Shown here: positions 9,630-18,664 of the stretch, piece after piece
Layout: each line of letters begins with the position of its first letter
Position numbering within the stretch: the stretch's first letter is position 1
Assembly: GCF_016887965.1 (NCBI RefSeq)
Contig: NZ_JAFDVD010000024.1
Coordinates: forward strand, 1 to 64,000
Direction of reading: 5' to 3'
From: Phycicoccus sonneratiae
GTDB taxonomy: Bacteria > Actinomycetota > Actinomycetes > Actinomycetales > Dermatophilaceae
DNA length: 64,000 nt
Translations under genes and position numbers: made by a program
Notes under the pieces: generated by a model
Databases searched by the model: none
The model's input: only the letters and a program-made list of their open reading frames with translations
What the model was told of the DNA's origin: nothing

Positions 9630-10133
9630 TCAGTCCCCGGTGACGCCGTCGGCCATCTCGCGCAGGAGGTCGAGGTGGCCGTTGTGGCGGGCGTTCTCCT
9701 CGATGAGGTGGAGCAGCACCCAGCGCAGCGTCGGGTGCTCGCCGGTGCGGAACGGCGTCACCGCACGGTCGTCGAGGTCGAGGTCGGCGATGATCGCGTC
9801 GGTGACCCGCGCCTGCTCCTCGTAACCGGCGAGGACCTCGGCGAGCGGCAGGGTGGCACCGTCGACGAACTCCTGGTCGGGCGACTCGTCGGTCCACGGC
9901 CCGCGGTCGGGGCCGCCGACGAACCGGTTCTCGACCCACGAGTGCTCGACCCAGCGCATGTGGTTGACCACCCCGCCGATGCTCATGAGCGGTGAGGTGC
10001 CGAGCGGCGCCTCGGCAGAGCGTCCGTCGGCGAGGTCGCGGCACTTCTCAGCGGCGGTGTCACGGGTGTATTGGAGCATCGTGAGGAGCGTCGTGCGCTC
10101 GTCCCAGGCGGCGGGGGTGTCGGTTCTCGGCAT
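9630..10133 (-). CDS. DinB family protein (DUF664)
   Basis: A 167-residue four-helix-bundle protein of the DinB/DUF664 superfamily. The characteristic histidines are present: GVVNHMRWVEHSWVENRF near residue 55 and LLHLIEENARHNGHLDLLRE near residue 140. In related proteins three histidines bind a divalent metal, and some members are mycothiol- or bacillithiol-dependent transferases, but the substrate of this branch is unknown. Monocistronic, converging on the ABC permease gene. Confidence 0.9.
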   Translation of the reverse strand: MPRTDTPAAWDERTTLLTMLQYTRDTAAEKCRDLADGRSAEAPLGTSPLMSIGGVVNHMRWVEHSWVENRFVGGPDRGPWTDESPDQEFVDGATLPLAEVLAGYEEQARVTDAIIADLDLDDRAVTPFRTGEHPTLRWVLLHLIEENARHNGHLDLLREMADGVTGD

Positions 10134-10312
10134 GCCGCCACAGTAGGCCGGACCTCCGACGGGTTCATCCCCGATTCGTGCGCGACGGCGCGCACCGTCG
10201 GTCGTCGACGGCTTTGCGAGTTCTCGCAGTGCGCTTGCGGCGCGCGGACCCCCGGGCTCAGGATCGGCGTCGAGCGCCCTGCGTGGGGGCGCCGAGACGA
10301 AGGGGGATTCCC

Positions 10313-11272
10313 ATGGGGCTCAGGACGATTGCTGCACGGCTGGCGCCGGGGGTGGCGCTGGCCGCCGCCGTCGCCGGCGCTCCGGCACTCCCGGCGCAGG
10401 CCGCCGCCACCGCTCCGGAGGCGTACCGGCTCAAGGTGGTCGAGCACAACATCGAGGGCGGGCCGGGCTTCGGTGGGGCGCCCGAGGCCCTCGCCGGCGT
10501 CAACGCGCAGATCACCGCGTTCGACCCCGACGTCGTCATGCTCACCGAGGTGTGTGCCAACCAGCGCGACGAGTTCGTCAAGAAGCACCCGGGGTGGACG
10601 GTCTACTTCTCGGTCATGGTCGAGGTCCAGGCCAGCTGTGGGAACAAGAGCACCAACCCGAACCTCCGCCAGGGCCAGCTGCTCGCCTCCCCGCACCACC
10701 TGAGCAACGTGTCGAACGACAACCTCGGCGACGCCGACGCCGACGACCCGAACCGGGTCAAGCAGTTCAAGCTCCTGTGCGCCGACGTGAAGATCGGAAC
10801 CCGGGCCGATGACAGCCTCCGCGCGTGCGTGACGCACCTGCGCGCGCACCGGGAGCCCGAGGACCATGCAGCGCGTGAGCGGCAGACCGCCCGCATCCGT
10901 GCCCTGCTGCACGACCGCATCTGGACGCAGGGGCAGGCGGTGACCGTCGGCGGCGACTTCAACGCCCAGCCGAACTTCAACGCGATGGACAGCATGTACT
11001 ACCTCAAGCGCGACAGCACGTTCGGCGGCTCGGGCGACTTCCACGAGGCCGAGCAGACCGACCCGCAGTGGTTCTCCACCCACGGACCGTCCGTCACCTG
11101 CCGGGCCACCGTCTGCCGCACCGGTGAGCGCACGATCGGCACCGATCTGAAGTACGACTACCTCTTCATCTCGCGCAACGTGACCCACGGCGGACGGGTC
11201 AGTGGACTGGTGCTCGACACGTACGAGTCCGACCACCACGTCTACCGGGCGTTCTTCGACATCACCTACTGA
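10313..11272 (+). CDS. secreted endonuclease/exonuclease/phosphatase family protein
   Basis: A 319-residue protein with an N-terminal signal peptide (RTIAARLAPGVALAAAVAGA, cleavage near AQAAA). The mature part has the EEP fold motifs: LKVVEHNIEGG, DPDVVMLTEVC (metal-binding Glu), VTVGGDFNAQPN (Asp and Asn) and YESDHHVYRAFF (terminal Asp-His). The family includes DNase I-like nucleases and sphingomyelinase-like phosphodiesterases. Several cysteines suggest disulfides in the exported protein. The AAGGGGG ribosome site sits before ATG 10313; the longer frame to 10178 is arginine-rich and not credible. Substrate not predictable. Confidence 0.85.
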   Translation: MGLRTIAARLAPGVALAAAVAGAPALPAQAAATAPEAYRLKVVEHNIEGGPGFGGAPEALAGVNAQITAFDPDVVMLTEVCANQRDEFVKKHPGWTVYFSVMVEVQASCGNKSTNPNLRQGQLLASPHHLSNVSNDNLGDADADDPNRVKQFKLLCADVKIGTRADDSLRACVTHLRAHREPEDHAARERQTARIRALLHDRIWTQGQAVTVGGDFNAQPNFNAMDSMYYLKRDSTFGGSGDFHEAEQTDPQWFSTHGPSVTCRATVCRTGERTIGTDLKYDYLFISRNVTHGGRVSGLVLDTYESDHHVYRAFFDITY

Positions 11273-11332
11273 GGCGGTGGTCCGACGCGGCCGGTGGGCC
11301 CGTCGGGCGCTCCCGCCTGCGAGGATCGGGGG

Positions 11333-12196
11333 ATGGGTCTCGCCGACATCGCCTCCGAGCTCTACGGGCTGCCGCCCGAGGAGTTCACCGCGGCGCGCAA
11401 TACCGCTGCGGCAGAGGCGAAGTCGTCGGGAGATACGGACCTCGCGGCGGCGGTCAAGGCGTTGCGCAAGCCGTCGGTCGGCGCCTGGCTGCTCAACCGG
11501 CTCGTGCGCGAGCACGGTGCGGAGGTCGAGCAGGTGCTCGAGCTCGGTGCCCGGCTGCGAGCCGCCCAGGGGACGCTGGCGGCGGCCGAGCTGCGAGCGC
11601 TCGACACGCAGCGTCGGGCGTTGACGCGGGCCGTCGCTGGGCAGGCGGTGGCCATCGGGCAGTCGTCGGGGAGGTCGGTGTCGGCCGCCGTGGCCGCCGC
11701 CGTCGAGGAGACGCTGCGCTCGGCGATGGTCGACCCGGACGCCGGGACGGCACTGACGTCGGGCCTGCTCGTCGACACCTTCTCGGCCTCGGGCCTCGAC
11801 CCCGTGGACCTGTCGCGCGCGGTGGCCGTCGAGGGCGCCGCGCCCCGACCCCGCCGGACCTCGACGTCGGAGGGTGACGACGGGCCCGACCCCGCGGCCG
11901 TGGCCGCCGCGCGGCGCGGCGTCGAGACCGCGGAGACCGGGTTGCGGCAGGCGCGTGAGGCTGCCGAGTCCGCCCGCCAGGTGGGGGTCGCCGCCCGCCG
12001 GCAGCGCGACGAGGTGGAGTCCGAGCTGGCTGCCGCCCGGCGCCGGGTCGAGGAGCTCGAGGAGCGGCTGGCCACGGCCACCACGGCCGACGAGGACGCT
12101 CGACGCCGCCAGCACACCGCGACCCGCGACGAGCGCACCGCGGTCGAGGCGGCCCAGAAGGCCCAGCGCGCGCTCGACGCGCTCCTCGACGGCTGA
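11333..12196 (+). CDS. conserved actinobacterial coiled-coil protein
   Basis: A 287-residue cytosolic protein. The N-terminal third (LADIASELYGLPPEEFTAARN, then VGAWLLNRLVREHGAEVEQ) is a pattern I have seen in uncharacterised actinobacterial proteins. The last 100 residues are a long coiled coil (AARRRVEELEERLATATTADEDARRR). Start ATG 11333 is preferred over 11294 because the first 13 extra residues look random. Function unknown. Confidence 0.75.
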   Translation: MGLADIASELYGLPPEEFTAARNTAAAEAKSSGDTDLAAAVKALRKPSVGAWLLNRLVREHGAEVEQVLELGARLRAAQGTLAAAELRALDTQRRALTRAVAGQAVAIGQSSGRSVSAAVAAAVEETLRSAMVDPDAGTALTSGLLVDTFSASGLDPVDLSRAVAVEGAAPRPRRTSTSEGDDGPDPAAVAAARRGVETAETGLRQAREAAESARQVGVAARRQRDEVESELAAARRRVEELEERLATATTADEDARRRQHTATRDERTAVEAAQKAQRALDALLDG

Positions 12197-12210
12197 TCGC
12201 CCGGGCCCGC

Positions 12211-13740
12211 CTACAGGCCCGCGTCCCGGAGGACCTGGCGGGCGAGGACCAGCTCGGCGTCGACGAGCGCCCGCTGCTTGCGCAGGGGCCCTTGGTACTC
12301 GACCACGAGCGGCGCCTGCGCCGCGGCGAGGAGGTCGGCCAGACGCTGCACGGTGTGGGTCTGCTGCTTGCACGTGACGTCGGCGACGGCAATGGCCACG
12401 TCGCCGGACTCGACGCGTCCCTCGTCGAGTGCACCGGTGTCGATGCCCGCCGGCACCAACGACCCGGGCTCGGTGGTCAGCCCGCGCGCCTGCATGCACC
12501 GCGCCCAGTCCTCGATCGCCTGGCGGTAGGGCGCCGACTGCTCGGCGCGGGTCTCGGCGGCCGGGATCTCGGTCGACCAGGCACCCTCGTCCGGCTGCCG
12601 GTTCAGCTGCCGGAGCACCGGGTCCTCCCGCGCGCACGCGGCCGCGGCGGCGGCCTGCCGTGCGGCGAGCTGGGGGTCGGTCGTCGACCGGTCGGCGAGC
12701 GCGGCAGCCTTCGCGCTGGACGTGTACTCGAGGTATCCGTACCGCGTCGCGTCGGCCATCCGCCAGACCCCAAAGCGACGCGGCGGGGGGTCGGGGATGA
12801 CGCGCCGCAGCGGGTCGGCCGGGGTCACGCCCCTGGCCTGCTGGCAGTGGATCATCGCGACGCGGGCGGCCGAGACGATGTCCTCCGACTCGGCCTGGGT
12901 CGGCCAGTAGGCGTCGTAGGGCAGGGCGATCGTGCCGGTGGCCTCGTCGACCGTGGCGGTCGTCGGCACCGGGACGGCGGGCACCGTGTCGGCGGCCGCC
13001 GCGAGCTGCGGCAGCGCGGCATCGACCGTGCGCTTGCCGGAGCAGATGCGCAGCGTCGCGCCCGCGAGGTCGGCCGCGCCGGTGACCACCCCGAACGTGG
13101 CCGACCAGCCTGCCCCGGCCGCGACGGTGGAGGTCTTCGCGAGCTCGACGGGCTCGGCGTCGGCCTCGAGCGTGACGCCGCAGACCCGTTGCCCCTCGGG
13201 CAGGAGCACGACGACGTCCACGGTCACCGGGGTCGGGTTGCCGAGGCGGTCGAGCGGGCTGCCGTCGACGCCCCCCACCCAGAACGCGGCGTCCGGCCGG
13301 CCGGTCAGCGGGGTGGTCGTGACGGCGGCGGACACCGTCCGGCCCCCTCCGCGGGACACGGCGACCGCCAACCCCTCGCACGTGTCCGTGTGCACCTGCA
13401 CGCGGACGGACCGGTCGCCGGTCGGAGGTCCGGAGTCGAGCCACGGCGTCCCACCGACGTCGACGCCGTTCTCGGCGTTCGGGGGCGTCCCGCCGGGCGC
13501 GAGGTCGGCCAAGCGGCAGTCGGTCTGGCCCGTCCGGGCCGGGCTCGGCGCGAACACCGAGCGCGGCCAGGGGGCGGTCAACACCGGCACCGCGACGGCC
13601 GCGACGAGTGCTGCGGCTCCCCCGCGCCGGAGGCGGTGCCGCAGCCGTCGACGTCGGCCGCCCGCGAGGACGGCGTCGGCATCGAGGGCCATCGGAGGCG
13701 CGATCACTCGCTCGAGGAGGTCGGTCAGCTCATCGGACAT
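12211..13740 (-). CDS. probable membrane-anchored anti-sigma partner of the SigE-family sigma factor
   Basis: A 509-residue protein with a cytoplasmic N-terminus (MSDELTDLLERVIAPPMALDADAVLAGGRRR), one membrane segment (GGAAALVAAVAVPVLTAP, about residues 38-56) and a large extracytoplasmic region of about 440 residues without a family I recognise. Its start overlaps the end of the sigma factor gene by 11 bases, so the two are almost certainly co-transcribed and coupled. In this type of locus the single-pass protein with a short cytoplasmic arm usually sequesters the sigma factor. No canonical zinc HxxxCxxC motif is present in the arm, so anti-sigma function is inference from context only. Confidence 0.6.
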   Translation of the reverse strand: MSDELTDLLERVIAPPMALDADAVLAGGRRRRLRHRLRRGGAAALVAAVAVPVLTAPWPRSVFAPSPARTGQTDCRLADLAPGGTPPNAENGVDVGGTPWLDSGPPTGDRSVRVQVHTDTCEGLAVAVSRGGGRTVSAAVTTTPLTGRPDAAFWVGGVDGSPLDRLGNPTPVTVDVVVLLPEGQRVCGVTLEADAEPVELAKTSTVAAGAGWSATFGVVTGAADLAGATLRICSGKRTVDAALPQLAAAADTVPAVPVPTTATVDEATGTIALPYDAYWPTQAESEDIVSAARVAMIHCQQARGVTPADPLRRVIPDPPPRRFGVWRMADATRYGYLEYTSSAKAAALADRSTTDPQLAARQAAAAAACAREDPVLRQLNRQPDEGAWSTEIPAAETRAEQSAPYRQAIEDWARCMQARGLTTEPGSLVPAGIDTGALDEGRVESGDVAIAVADVTCKQQTHTVQRLADLLAAAQAPLVVEYQGPLRKQRALVDAELVLARQVLRDAGL

Positions 13741-14224
13741 GGGGGTTCTCCTCCCGCTGGTGCAGGACACGGAGCTTGGCCAGACCCCGTGAGGCACAGG
13801 ACTTGACGGTGCCCGTGCTGACGTCGAGGGCGTCGGCGGCCTCCGCCTCCGACAGTCCGACGTAGTAGCGGAGGACGACCACCTGGCGCTCGCGCAGCGG
13901 CAACCCCCGCAGAAGGGCGACGACGTAGTCACCGTCCTCGGGGCCGACGTCCGTGCTCCCGCGCTCGGGCGGTGTGGCCATCGCGACCTCCCGGCCGGAG
14001 CGCCGCTGCTGGTCCAGGTGCAGGTTGAGGACGACCCGGCGCGTGTAGGCCAGCGGGGAGGTGTCCCGCAGGTGCCCCCAGCGGAGGTACACCCGCTCCA
14101 GCGCGGCCTGGACCAGCTCCTCGGCCTGCCCGGAGTCGCCGCAGATGAACCACGCGGACTTCAGGAGGCGGGGGGAGACGGCGCGGACGAACTCCACGAA
14201 CTCCTCGTCGCGCTCGCTCGTCAC
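13730..14224 (-). CDS. SigE-family RNA polymerase sigma factor (ECF)
   Basis: A 164-residue ECF sigma factor from GTG 14224 (TSERDEEFVEFVRAVSPRLLKSAWFICGD). Region 2 contains GQAEELVQAALERVYLRW; region 4 contains LRGLPLRERQVVVLRYYVGLSEAEAADALDVSTGTVKS, the typical helix-turn-helix of the actinobacterial SigE family. The longer open frame reaching 14386 has an untypical N-terminus. It is the first gene of a two-gene operon with the membrane protein downstream, which probably regulates it. Confidence 0.92.
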   Translation of the reverse strand: MTSERDEEFVEFVRAVSPRLLKSAWFICGDSGQAEELVQAALERVYLRWGHLRDTSPLAYTRRVVLNLHLDQQRRSGREVAMATPPERGSTDVGPEDGDYVVALLRGLPLRERQVVVLRYYVGLSEAEAADALDVSTGTVKSCASRGLAKLRVLHQREENPHVR

Positions 14225-14455
14225 GCGTCCCCCCGTTCCACCACCGGTCGTGTACACCCCCTCAACGCAGAACCCGCGGCGGAGGTTGAGTCCCACGCGC
14301 GACTTTCTGCCCACCCTCACACCGCGATGCCGCACGGTACCGCTCCGGCCCCTGGGGTCGGTCGGGTTCGTGGCCGGGGCCGGCACCTCGGAAGCGACGG
14401 ACTACCCTCGGCCCATCGGAGACGGGCCGGGCAGCACCCCGGTCGGCGCCGCCGA

Positions 14456-14531
14456 GGGCCTCTAGCTCAATTGGCAGAGCTGCAGACTTTTAATCTGTAG
14501 GTTGTCGGTTCGAATCCGACGGGGCCCACCA
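14456..14531 (+). tRNA. tRNA-Lys (anticodon TTT)
   Basis: Full cloverleaf is visible: acceptor GGGCCTC pairs with GGGGCCC (one G-T pair), the D arm is GCTC/GAGC, the anticodon stem GCAGA/TCTGT holds loop CTTTTAA, and the T arm is GTCGG-TTCGAAT-CCGAC. The discriminator is A and the CCA end is encoded (14529-14531). It stands at the left edge of a lower-GC accessory segment. Confidence 0.96.
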
Positions 14532-14752
14532 TCGCCGCAGGTCAACTGCTGTTCCGCCGATCCGCTCCATCCCAGAAAGCACGCGATGTGGCGATGCGTG
14601 TGGCTACGTGCCGTCACATCCGCCGCCTCGGCTGGAACATCTGCCATGAGCACCGGCCCCGCCAGGTCACGGTCCCGGCGACGGCTTGCGATGTGGTCAG
14701 CGACACTTGCTGTGGTTGACTCCGACGAACGAAATTCCTGGAAAGGAACCTC

Positions 14753-15076
14753 ATGGCCCAGCGAACGGTCACGATTCTCTCGGACGACCTCGACGGCAAG
14801 GAGAGCGCGGACATCCAGACCGTGGCTTTCGGCTTCGACGGTGCGAGTTACGAGATCGACCTGTCGAAGAAGAACCGCGCTGCAATGGAGAGGGCTCTTG
14901 CGCCGTACCTCAACGCCGCGCGCAAAGCGACGAGCACCCGCGCACGAACGACCCCTTCTCGCCGCGCCACCGTGACGTCCGATGACCGTGACTGGCTGCG
15001 CAAGAATGGCTTTCCGGACGTCAAGGACCGGGGCCGGCTCACCAAAGCGGCGACCGATGCGCTGAAGGGCCGCTGA
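14753..15076 (+). CDS. lsr2: Lsr2 family nucleoid-associated silencer
   Basis: A 107-residue protein with the Lsr2 dimerisation domain at the N-terminus (AQRTVTILSDDLDGKESADIQTVAFGFDGASYEIDLSKKN) and the C-terminal DNA-binding domain with WLRKNGFPDVKDRGRL (W-x-x-x-NG ... RGR core that inserts in the minor groove of AT-rich DNA). A GGAAAGGAA ribosome site precedes the ATG. Lsr2 proteins silence foreign AT-rich genes. This copy sits at the start of an accessory segment behind tRNA-Lys, so it may be an island-borne paralogue and not the main chromosomal copy. Confidence 0.95.
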   Translation: MAQRTVTILSDDLDGKESADIQTVAFGFDGASYEIDLSKKNRAAMERALAPYLNAARKATSTRARTTPSRRATVTSDDRDWLRKNGFPDVKDRGRLTKAATDALKGR

Positions 15077-15126
15077 GCACCGACCTTCATTCGCAGCGCC
15101 TGCACGGTCCGCTTCCTCACTGTCTG

Positions 15127-15414
15127 TTGACCGACGATGTGATCGCGGTGCAGCCCGTCGACGCGAGCGAGTTCGACCTGGATTACATTGCGACGGCCCT
15201 GCAGAGCGCGGTCACGGCGGGCGGATTCCTTTACGAGGCCAAGTTGTTTGCCACTCGCGTCAAGGAGCTCAGCATCGCGGTCCCAATCGACGAAGCGGGC
15301 GCCTTGGATCTCGACCAGCAGCGGCAGATCGCATCAGCATCCAAGCGCTTCCAGTCAATCGTGGCGCGCCTTGCTGAGGTTGGCCGATGGAGCACAGAGG
15401 CACGCATAATCTGA
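15127..15414 (+). CDS. hypothetical small protein
   Basis: A 95-residue acidic protein from TTG 15127 (GTG 15139 is an alternative). Helical segments (YIATALQSAVTAGGFLYEAKLFATRVKELSIAV, DQQRQIASASKRFQSIVARLAEVGRW) look real and codon use is reasonable, but there is no clear ribosome site and no family I recognise. It lies in the accessory segment between lsr2 and another orphan gene. Confidence 0.45.
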   Translation: MTDDVIAVQPVDASEFDLDYIATALQSAVTAGGFLYEAKLFATRVKELSIAVPIDEAGALDLDQQRQIASASKRFQSIVARLAEVGRWSTEARII

Positions 15415-15744
15415 GCTCGCGTCAATAAGGAAGCGACCGCGATGACCCACGTGCTGGACCTCATCCTCAGCGTCGCCGCGGCCGGTACCCGACACCGCGG
15501 GAAGGACCCGCCCGGAACGTCTTTCGTCGATCCGCACCACCTCGACCAACACTTGCAGCTATCGTCTGAGTTCGAGGTGCTGGACGCCGATCCGTCCGTG
15601 CTCCCGGGGGACATTCACGCTCATTCTGACCGACAGCTCATGCTTGAGCGAACCGGACAAGATCACTATGAGCCTGAACCTCACGGTCGACTCTGTGCTC
15701 AGCGCCCTCGAGTCCATCGACGTGTTCTGAGCAAGGAGATCTTC
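15415..15744 (+). other. 330-base stretch with a possible 20-codon ORF
   Basis: The frame of the next gene is open back to ATG 15442, but that extension has poor codon character. A 20-codon ORF (ATG 15668, stop 15728-15730, product MSLNLTVDSVLSALESIDVF) ends 14 bases before the next start and could be a short coupled peptide. I see no other gene here. Confidence 0.35.
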
Positions 15745-16200
15745 GTGTCCAACACCGTCATGACCGCCGCTTTCGGCTCGAGCCGGCGCTTCTCCGGACT
15801 TCCCGGCTTCGTCACCGTGTTCGCCGAGTATGTCGTCGGAGGAAGCGGTGTCATGGTCTTCCACGATCTCGACAGCGGGCGGCGTGTCCGCATTTGCCCG
15901 GGTGAGGTCACGGAGCCGGTGGCTCTCATGGCCGGATTCGCCCTGATCTCCGGGATCGAGCTCGGCGATGCCGCTGATCTCGCAACGCGTCTTCAGGCCT
16001 CGGGATCCGACGTTGAGCTCTCGGCGGAGGACGCCGAGGTCCTACAGGCGGTGGTTAGCGGCTATGAAGTTTCGCTCGTCGTGACGTTCCTGAGTGGCGC
16101 TGCCAATCTCGCCAGCGCTGACTTCGCCGACACAAGCTGGACTGTGCGCGTCGCGGTGGCTGCCGACTATCCCGACCCCTCCTTTGCCACCGTCGGCTGA
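15745..16200 (+). CDS. hypothetical protein of the accessory segment
   Basis: About 151 residues from GTG 15745 (SNTVMTAAFGSSRRFSG), chosen because AAGGAGA at 15733-15739 is a strong ribosome site at the right distance; the frame is open upstream to ATG 15442. The sequence shows beta-rich stretches (VTVFAEYVVGGSGVMVFHDLDSGRRVRI) and acidic loops. No membrane segment, signal or recognised family. Confidence 0.5.
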   Translation: MSNTVMTAAFGSSRRFSGLPGFVTVFAEYVVGGSGVMVFHDLDSGRRVRICPGEVTEPVALMAGFALISGIELGDAADLATRLQASGSDVELSAEDAEVLQAVVSGYEVSLVVTFLSGAANLASADFADTSWTVRVAVAADYPDPSFATVG

Positions 16201-16441
16201 CTCAGCTCACGCCTAGGCCACCCGGGGCAAAAGAAACGTCCTCGCACGACCGCGTTGGCCGAAGCCACAGCCGGTGGCGTACCCGTTGTGCGCCAGCAGA
16301 CTTGGCCCCACTCAACCCTGATCCGAGCCCTGATCTGTGACGGGCTGGACTCGCGAACGCGCCACGGTGCTCGAGAGCAGGACGCAGATTCGACAAACCC
16401 TTGCGGGGACTCGCGCCCCCTGTTGATCGAAGGTCACAAGC

Positions 16442-17200
16442 ATGAACTCACAGAACAACATTGAAGGCTGGTCCCTTCAGTACCTTCCAGACGGACGCTG
16501 CCGTCACTGCAGCAAGCCTGTCGAGGCGGCCGCACGATCGATCCACCCCAGGTACTGCTCCGCCTTACAACTGGAACCGGTGCAGCCGACGGGCATGCCG
16601 CATACGGATCCGCGGGACGAGTCGGCTGAAGTGCCTCCGCCAGTTCCACCAGTTCCTCCGGCGGGTTGGCATGCCGACCCGAGTGAGCCGCGGCAGTGGC
16701 GCTTCTGGGATGGGGCCCTCTGGACCGAACATACCCACCCAATCTCAAGCGACCAGCCCATTCTGCCGCAAGCAGATCTCGCCCAGAATCCCACGGCCGA
16801 AGGGACCTCAGGACAGTCGCAGCACAGAGCACGATCCCGCACTCGAATTGCGTTGCTGGTTGCTGGCGGTCTCTGTCTGTTAGTCGTCGCCGTTGGTTGG
16901 GCAGGTGCAGCTGTCTTGAAGTCACACGCCGACGGTGCATTCTTGGAGGAGATGCACCAAGACCCAGGGTGGTCGGGGTTCGGAGACGAGGAAGCCGAAC
17001 TGCTAGTAGAGTTTGGACGAGGAGTCTGCGAGGGCTTCGACAATGGAATGGACGGGGTTGAGGTCTACGCGACGCTGGTCAACTCGATCGGAACCGCCAA
17101 CGATCCAGATGGGATCCCTGCCCAGCAGGTTAGCAGCTTGATGGACCACGCGATCGCGGCCTACTGTCCGGCCCGCGCTAATCTCTGGACTGACCATTAA
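16442..17200 (+). CDS. DUF2510 / membrane anchor / DUF732-like protein
   Basis: A 252-residue protein in three parts. Residues 1-50 carry a CxxC...C cluster (GRCRHCSKPVE...RYCS), possibly zinc-binding. Residues 75-100 form a DUF2510 motif (PPAGWHADPSEPRQWRFWDGALWTEHTH), common near the cytoplasmic end of actinobacterial membrane proteins. After one membrane segment (ALLVAGGLCLLVVAVGWAGAAVL, about 135-160) the external C-terminus resembles DUF732 (LLVEFGRGVCEGFDNGMDGVEVYATLV ... AIAAYCP, with two conserved cysteines). Base composition is lower in GC than the surrounding chromosome. Function unknown; monocistronic. Confidence 0.75.
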   Translation: MNSQNNIEGWSLQYLPDGRCRHCSKPVEAAARSIHPRYCSALQLEPVQPTGMPHTDPRDESAEVPPPVPPVPPAGWHADPSEPRQWRFWDGALWTEHTHPISSDQPILPQADLAQNPTAEGTSGQSQHRARSRTRIALLVAGGLCLLVVAVGWAGAAVLKSHADGAFLEEMHQDPGWSGFGDEEAELLVEFGRGVCEGFDNGMDGVEVYATLVNSIGTANDPDGIPAQQVSSLMDHAIAAYCPARANLWTDH

Positions 17201-17522
17201 GCAGTTCAGAGTCGCCCAACCCTGCCGATGAACCGAACGAAGCGGCAAGTAACGGTCGTTCGAGAAGAGCGGTTGGACTGCAAGCCAAGGTTGAGGCCAA
17301 AGCCGCCTGGCTGTTCGAGCGCAGAGCATCGGGGCAGCGACTCGGGAGCTGGCCCGGTATGCGCGTTCCGCTTCGATGGCCACCTTCTGGCCAACCACGT
17401 CTACGGTGACACCGCCAACCATTCGCCCGTTCTCCATCTTCGTCGCGTCATCGGAGGCCGACTCTTCGACAACCATCTGGGATCACACTCGAGGCGGTAC
17501 GGGAGAGCGTAAGCGCCGATCA
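17201..17522. other. 322-base stretch without a convincing gene
   Basis: Open frames of up to about 95 codons exist on both strands but none has a good start, codon pattern or recognised family. It separates two convergent orphan membrane-protein genes of the accessory segment. Confidence 0.5.
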
Positions 17523-18461
17523 CTACGGCGACGAAACACCTGCCGTGTCAGGGTGAATGGCGAGCATCTCCTGCACAATTTCCACGCCGGGAACCGAGAT
17601 CGTCGCCGTGTTGATCTTCTCTTGCGCCCTGAGCGGTTGGGTTCCGTCCAAGAAATCGTCCGAAACGTCACGTAGGCTGACGAGTTCTTCCCGTCGATTC
17701 GATTCAGAAAGTGGCTGCGAGTCGATAAGTTCAGTGTAGTCGCAGATCTTTGTACCCTCCTTCAACTTGCCTGCTGTCGTAACGCCGAACGCGTAGTTGT
17801 TGAAGGATGCTCCTTGGAAGCCTGCCACTTCATAGTAGTTGAGGATGTGGGCCCCACAGCCCCCTCCCATCGCCCGAAGTCCGTTAGTGGATCGCTCGGC
17901 CTCTACGAAAGTGGTCTTACCCAGAATCAACCAAGGTACATCCTTCTCTGCGTTCCCCGTTGCTGGGTTGTAGACGTAGTGTCGACCAACAGTCATTTCA
18001 TCATCTGTTCGACTGGTAAAAGTGAGCGCCACTACGTCATCGTTGTCCGAGATAAATGCTTCAATGTACAGTGTGTCGAGGACGTACAACTCGTCACGAA
18101 GTGTGGTTCCGCCTGCTTCAATGTCACGCCGAATCACCGATACCGGCTCGCGGTCCAGCGCCTTTTCAAGACTGTCGCGGGTGCCTCCCAGTGTGATCGC
18201 GTCCACCGCCCTTTGATCAAAGCCGGGCTGGCGGTGTGTCCACCAACTATGTACCCACCCAGAGATTGGGCCGAGACCCAACACAGCAACAACTATCAGA
18301 GATAGAATTCGGCCAACGAAGCTCAGATTCTCCCACCAAGCCTTAAACTTCTCCATCTTGGAGTTCGTGCTCATCTTTGCTTCGGCGGCTGGACTAGCCT
18401 TCGCCTGCACTTTGCCCGAGCTCCCGCTCTTTCCCTTGGCGTTCTTAGCGCTCTTTGACAC
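17523..18461 (-). CDS. membrane-anchored orphan protein, low GC
   Basis: A 312-residue protein. The N-terminus is a Lys/Ser/Ala-rich tail (SKSAKNAKGKSGSSGKVQAKAS), then one membrane segment (FVGRILSLIVVAVLGLGPISGWV, about 48-70), then an external or cytosolic domain that begins FDQRAVDAITLGGTRDSLEKALDREPVSV. The latter may belong to the ETEC_3214-type family, a weak memory-based guess. Its composition (visibly AT-richer, with codons such as AAA, AAT and TTC mixes) differs strongly from the chromosome, a sign of horizontal acquisition. Start ATG 18461; ATG 18371 is an alternative. Confidence 0.65.
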   Translation of the reverse strand: MSKSAKNAKGKSGSSGKVQAKASPAAEAKMSTNSKMEKFKAWWENLSFVGRILSLIVVAVLGLGPISGWVHSWWTHRQPGFDQRAVDAITLGGTRDSLEKALDREPVSVIRRDIEAGGTTLRDELYVLDTLYIEAFISDNDDVVALTFTSRTDDEMTVGRHYVYNPATGNAEKDVPWLILGKTTFVEAERSTNGLRAMGGGCGAHILNYYEVAGFQGASFNNYAFGVTTAGKLKEGTKICDYTELIDSQPLSESNRREELVSLRDVSDDFLDGTQPLRAQEKINTATISVPGVEIVQEMLAIHPDTAGVSSP

Positions 18462-18664
18462 CCCCGCAGGCTCCCACAGTGCCCGCCAAAGCGCCTACCG
18501 AACGAGCGAGGTTGACCAGCCCGCGTCCAGCGCCAGATCTTGAGAGACACCACGCGCTAGTCCTCCGTGCATGAGACCTTCCCGCAACCCTGATCAAGGC
18601 TGCCTGCCTTCGGCCACGGCGATGCCCGGCAGTGCCGAGCGCATGCACCGCCATGGTCGTTTCC

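Noticed and set aside
9983-13444. Very long minus-strand open frame of 1153 codons
   Set aside because: It runs antisense to the nuclease, coiled-coil and DinB genes. Its product is Arg/Gly/Ala low-complexity, typical of high-GC shadow frames.
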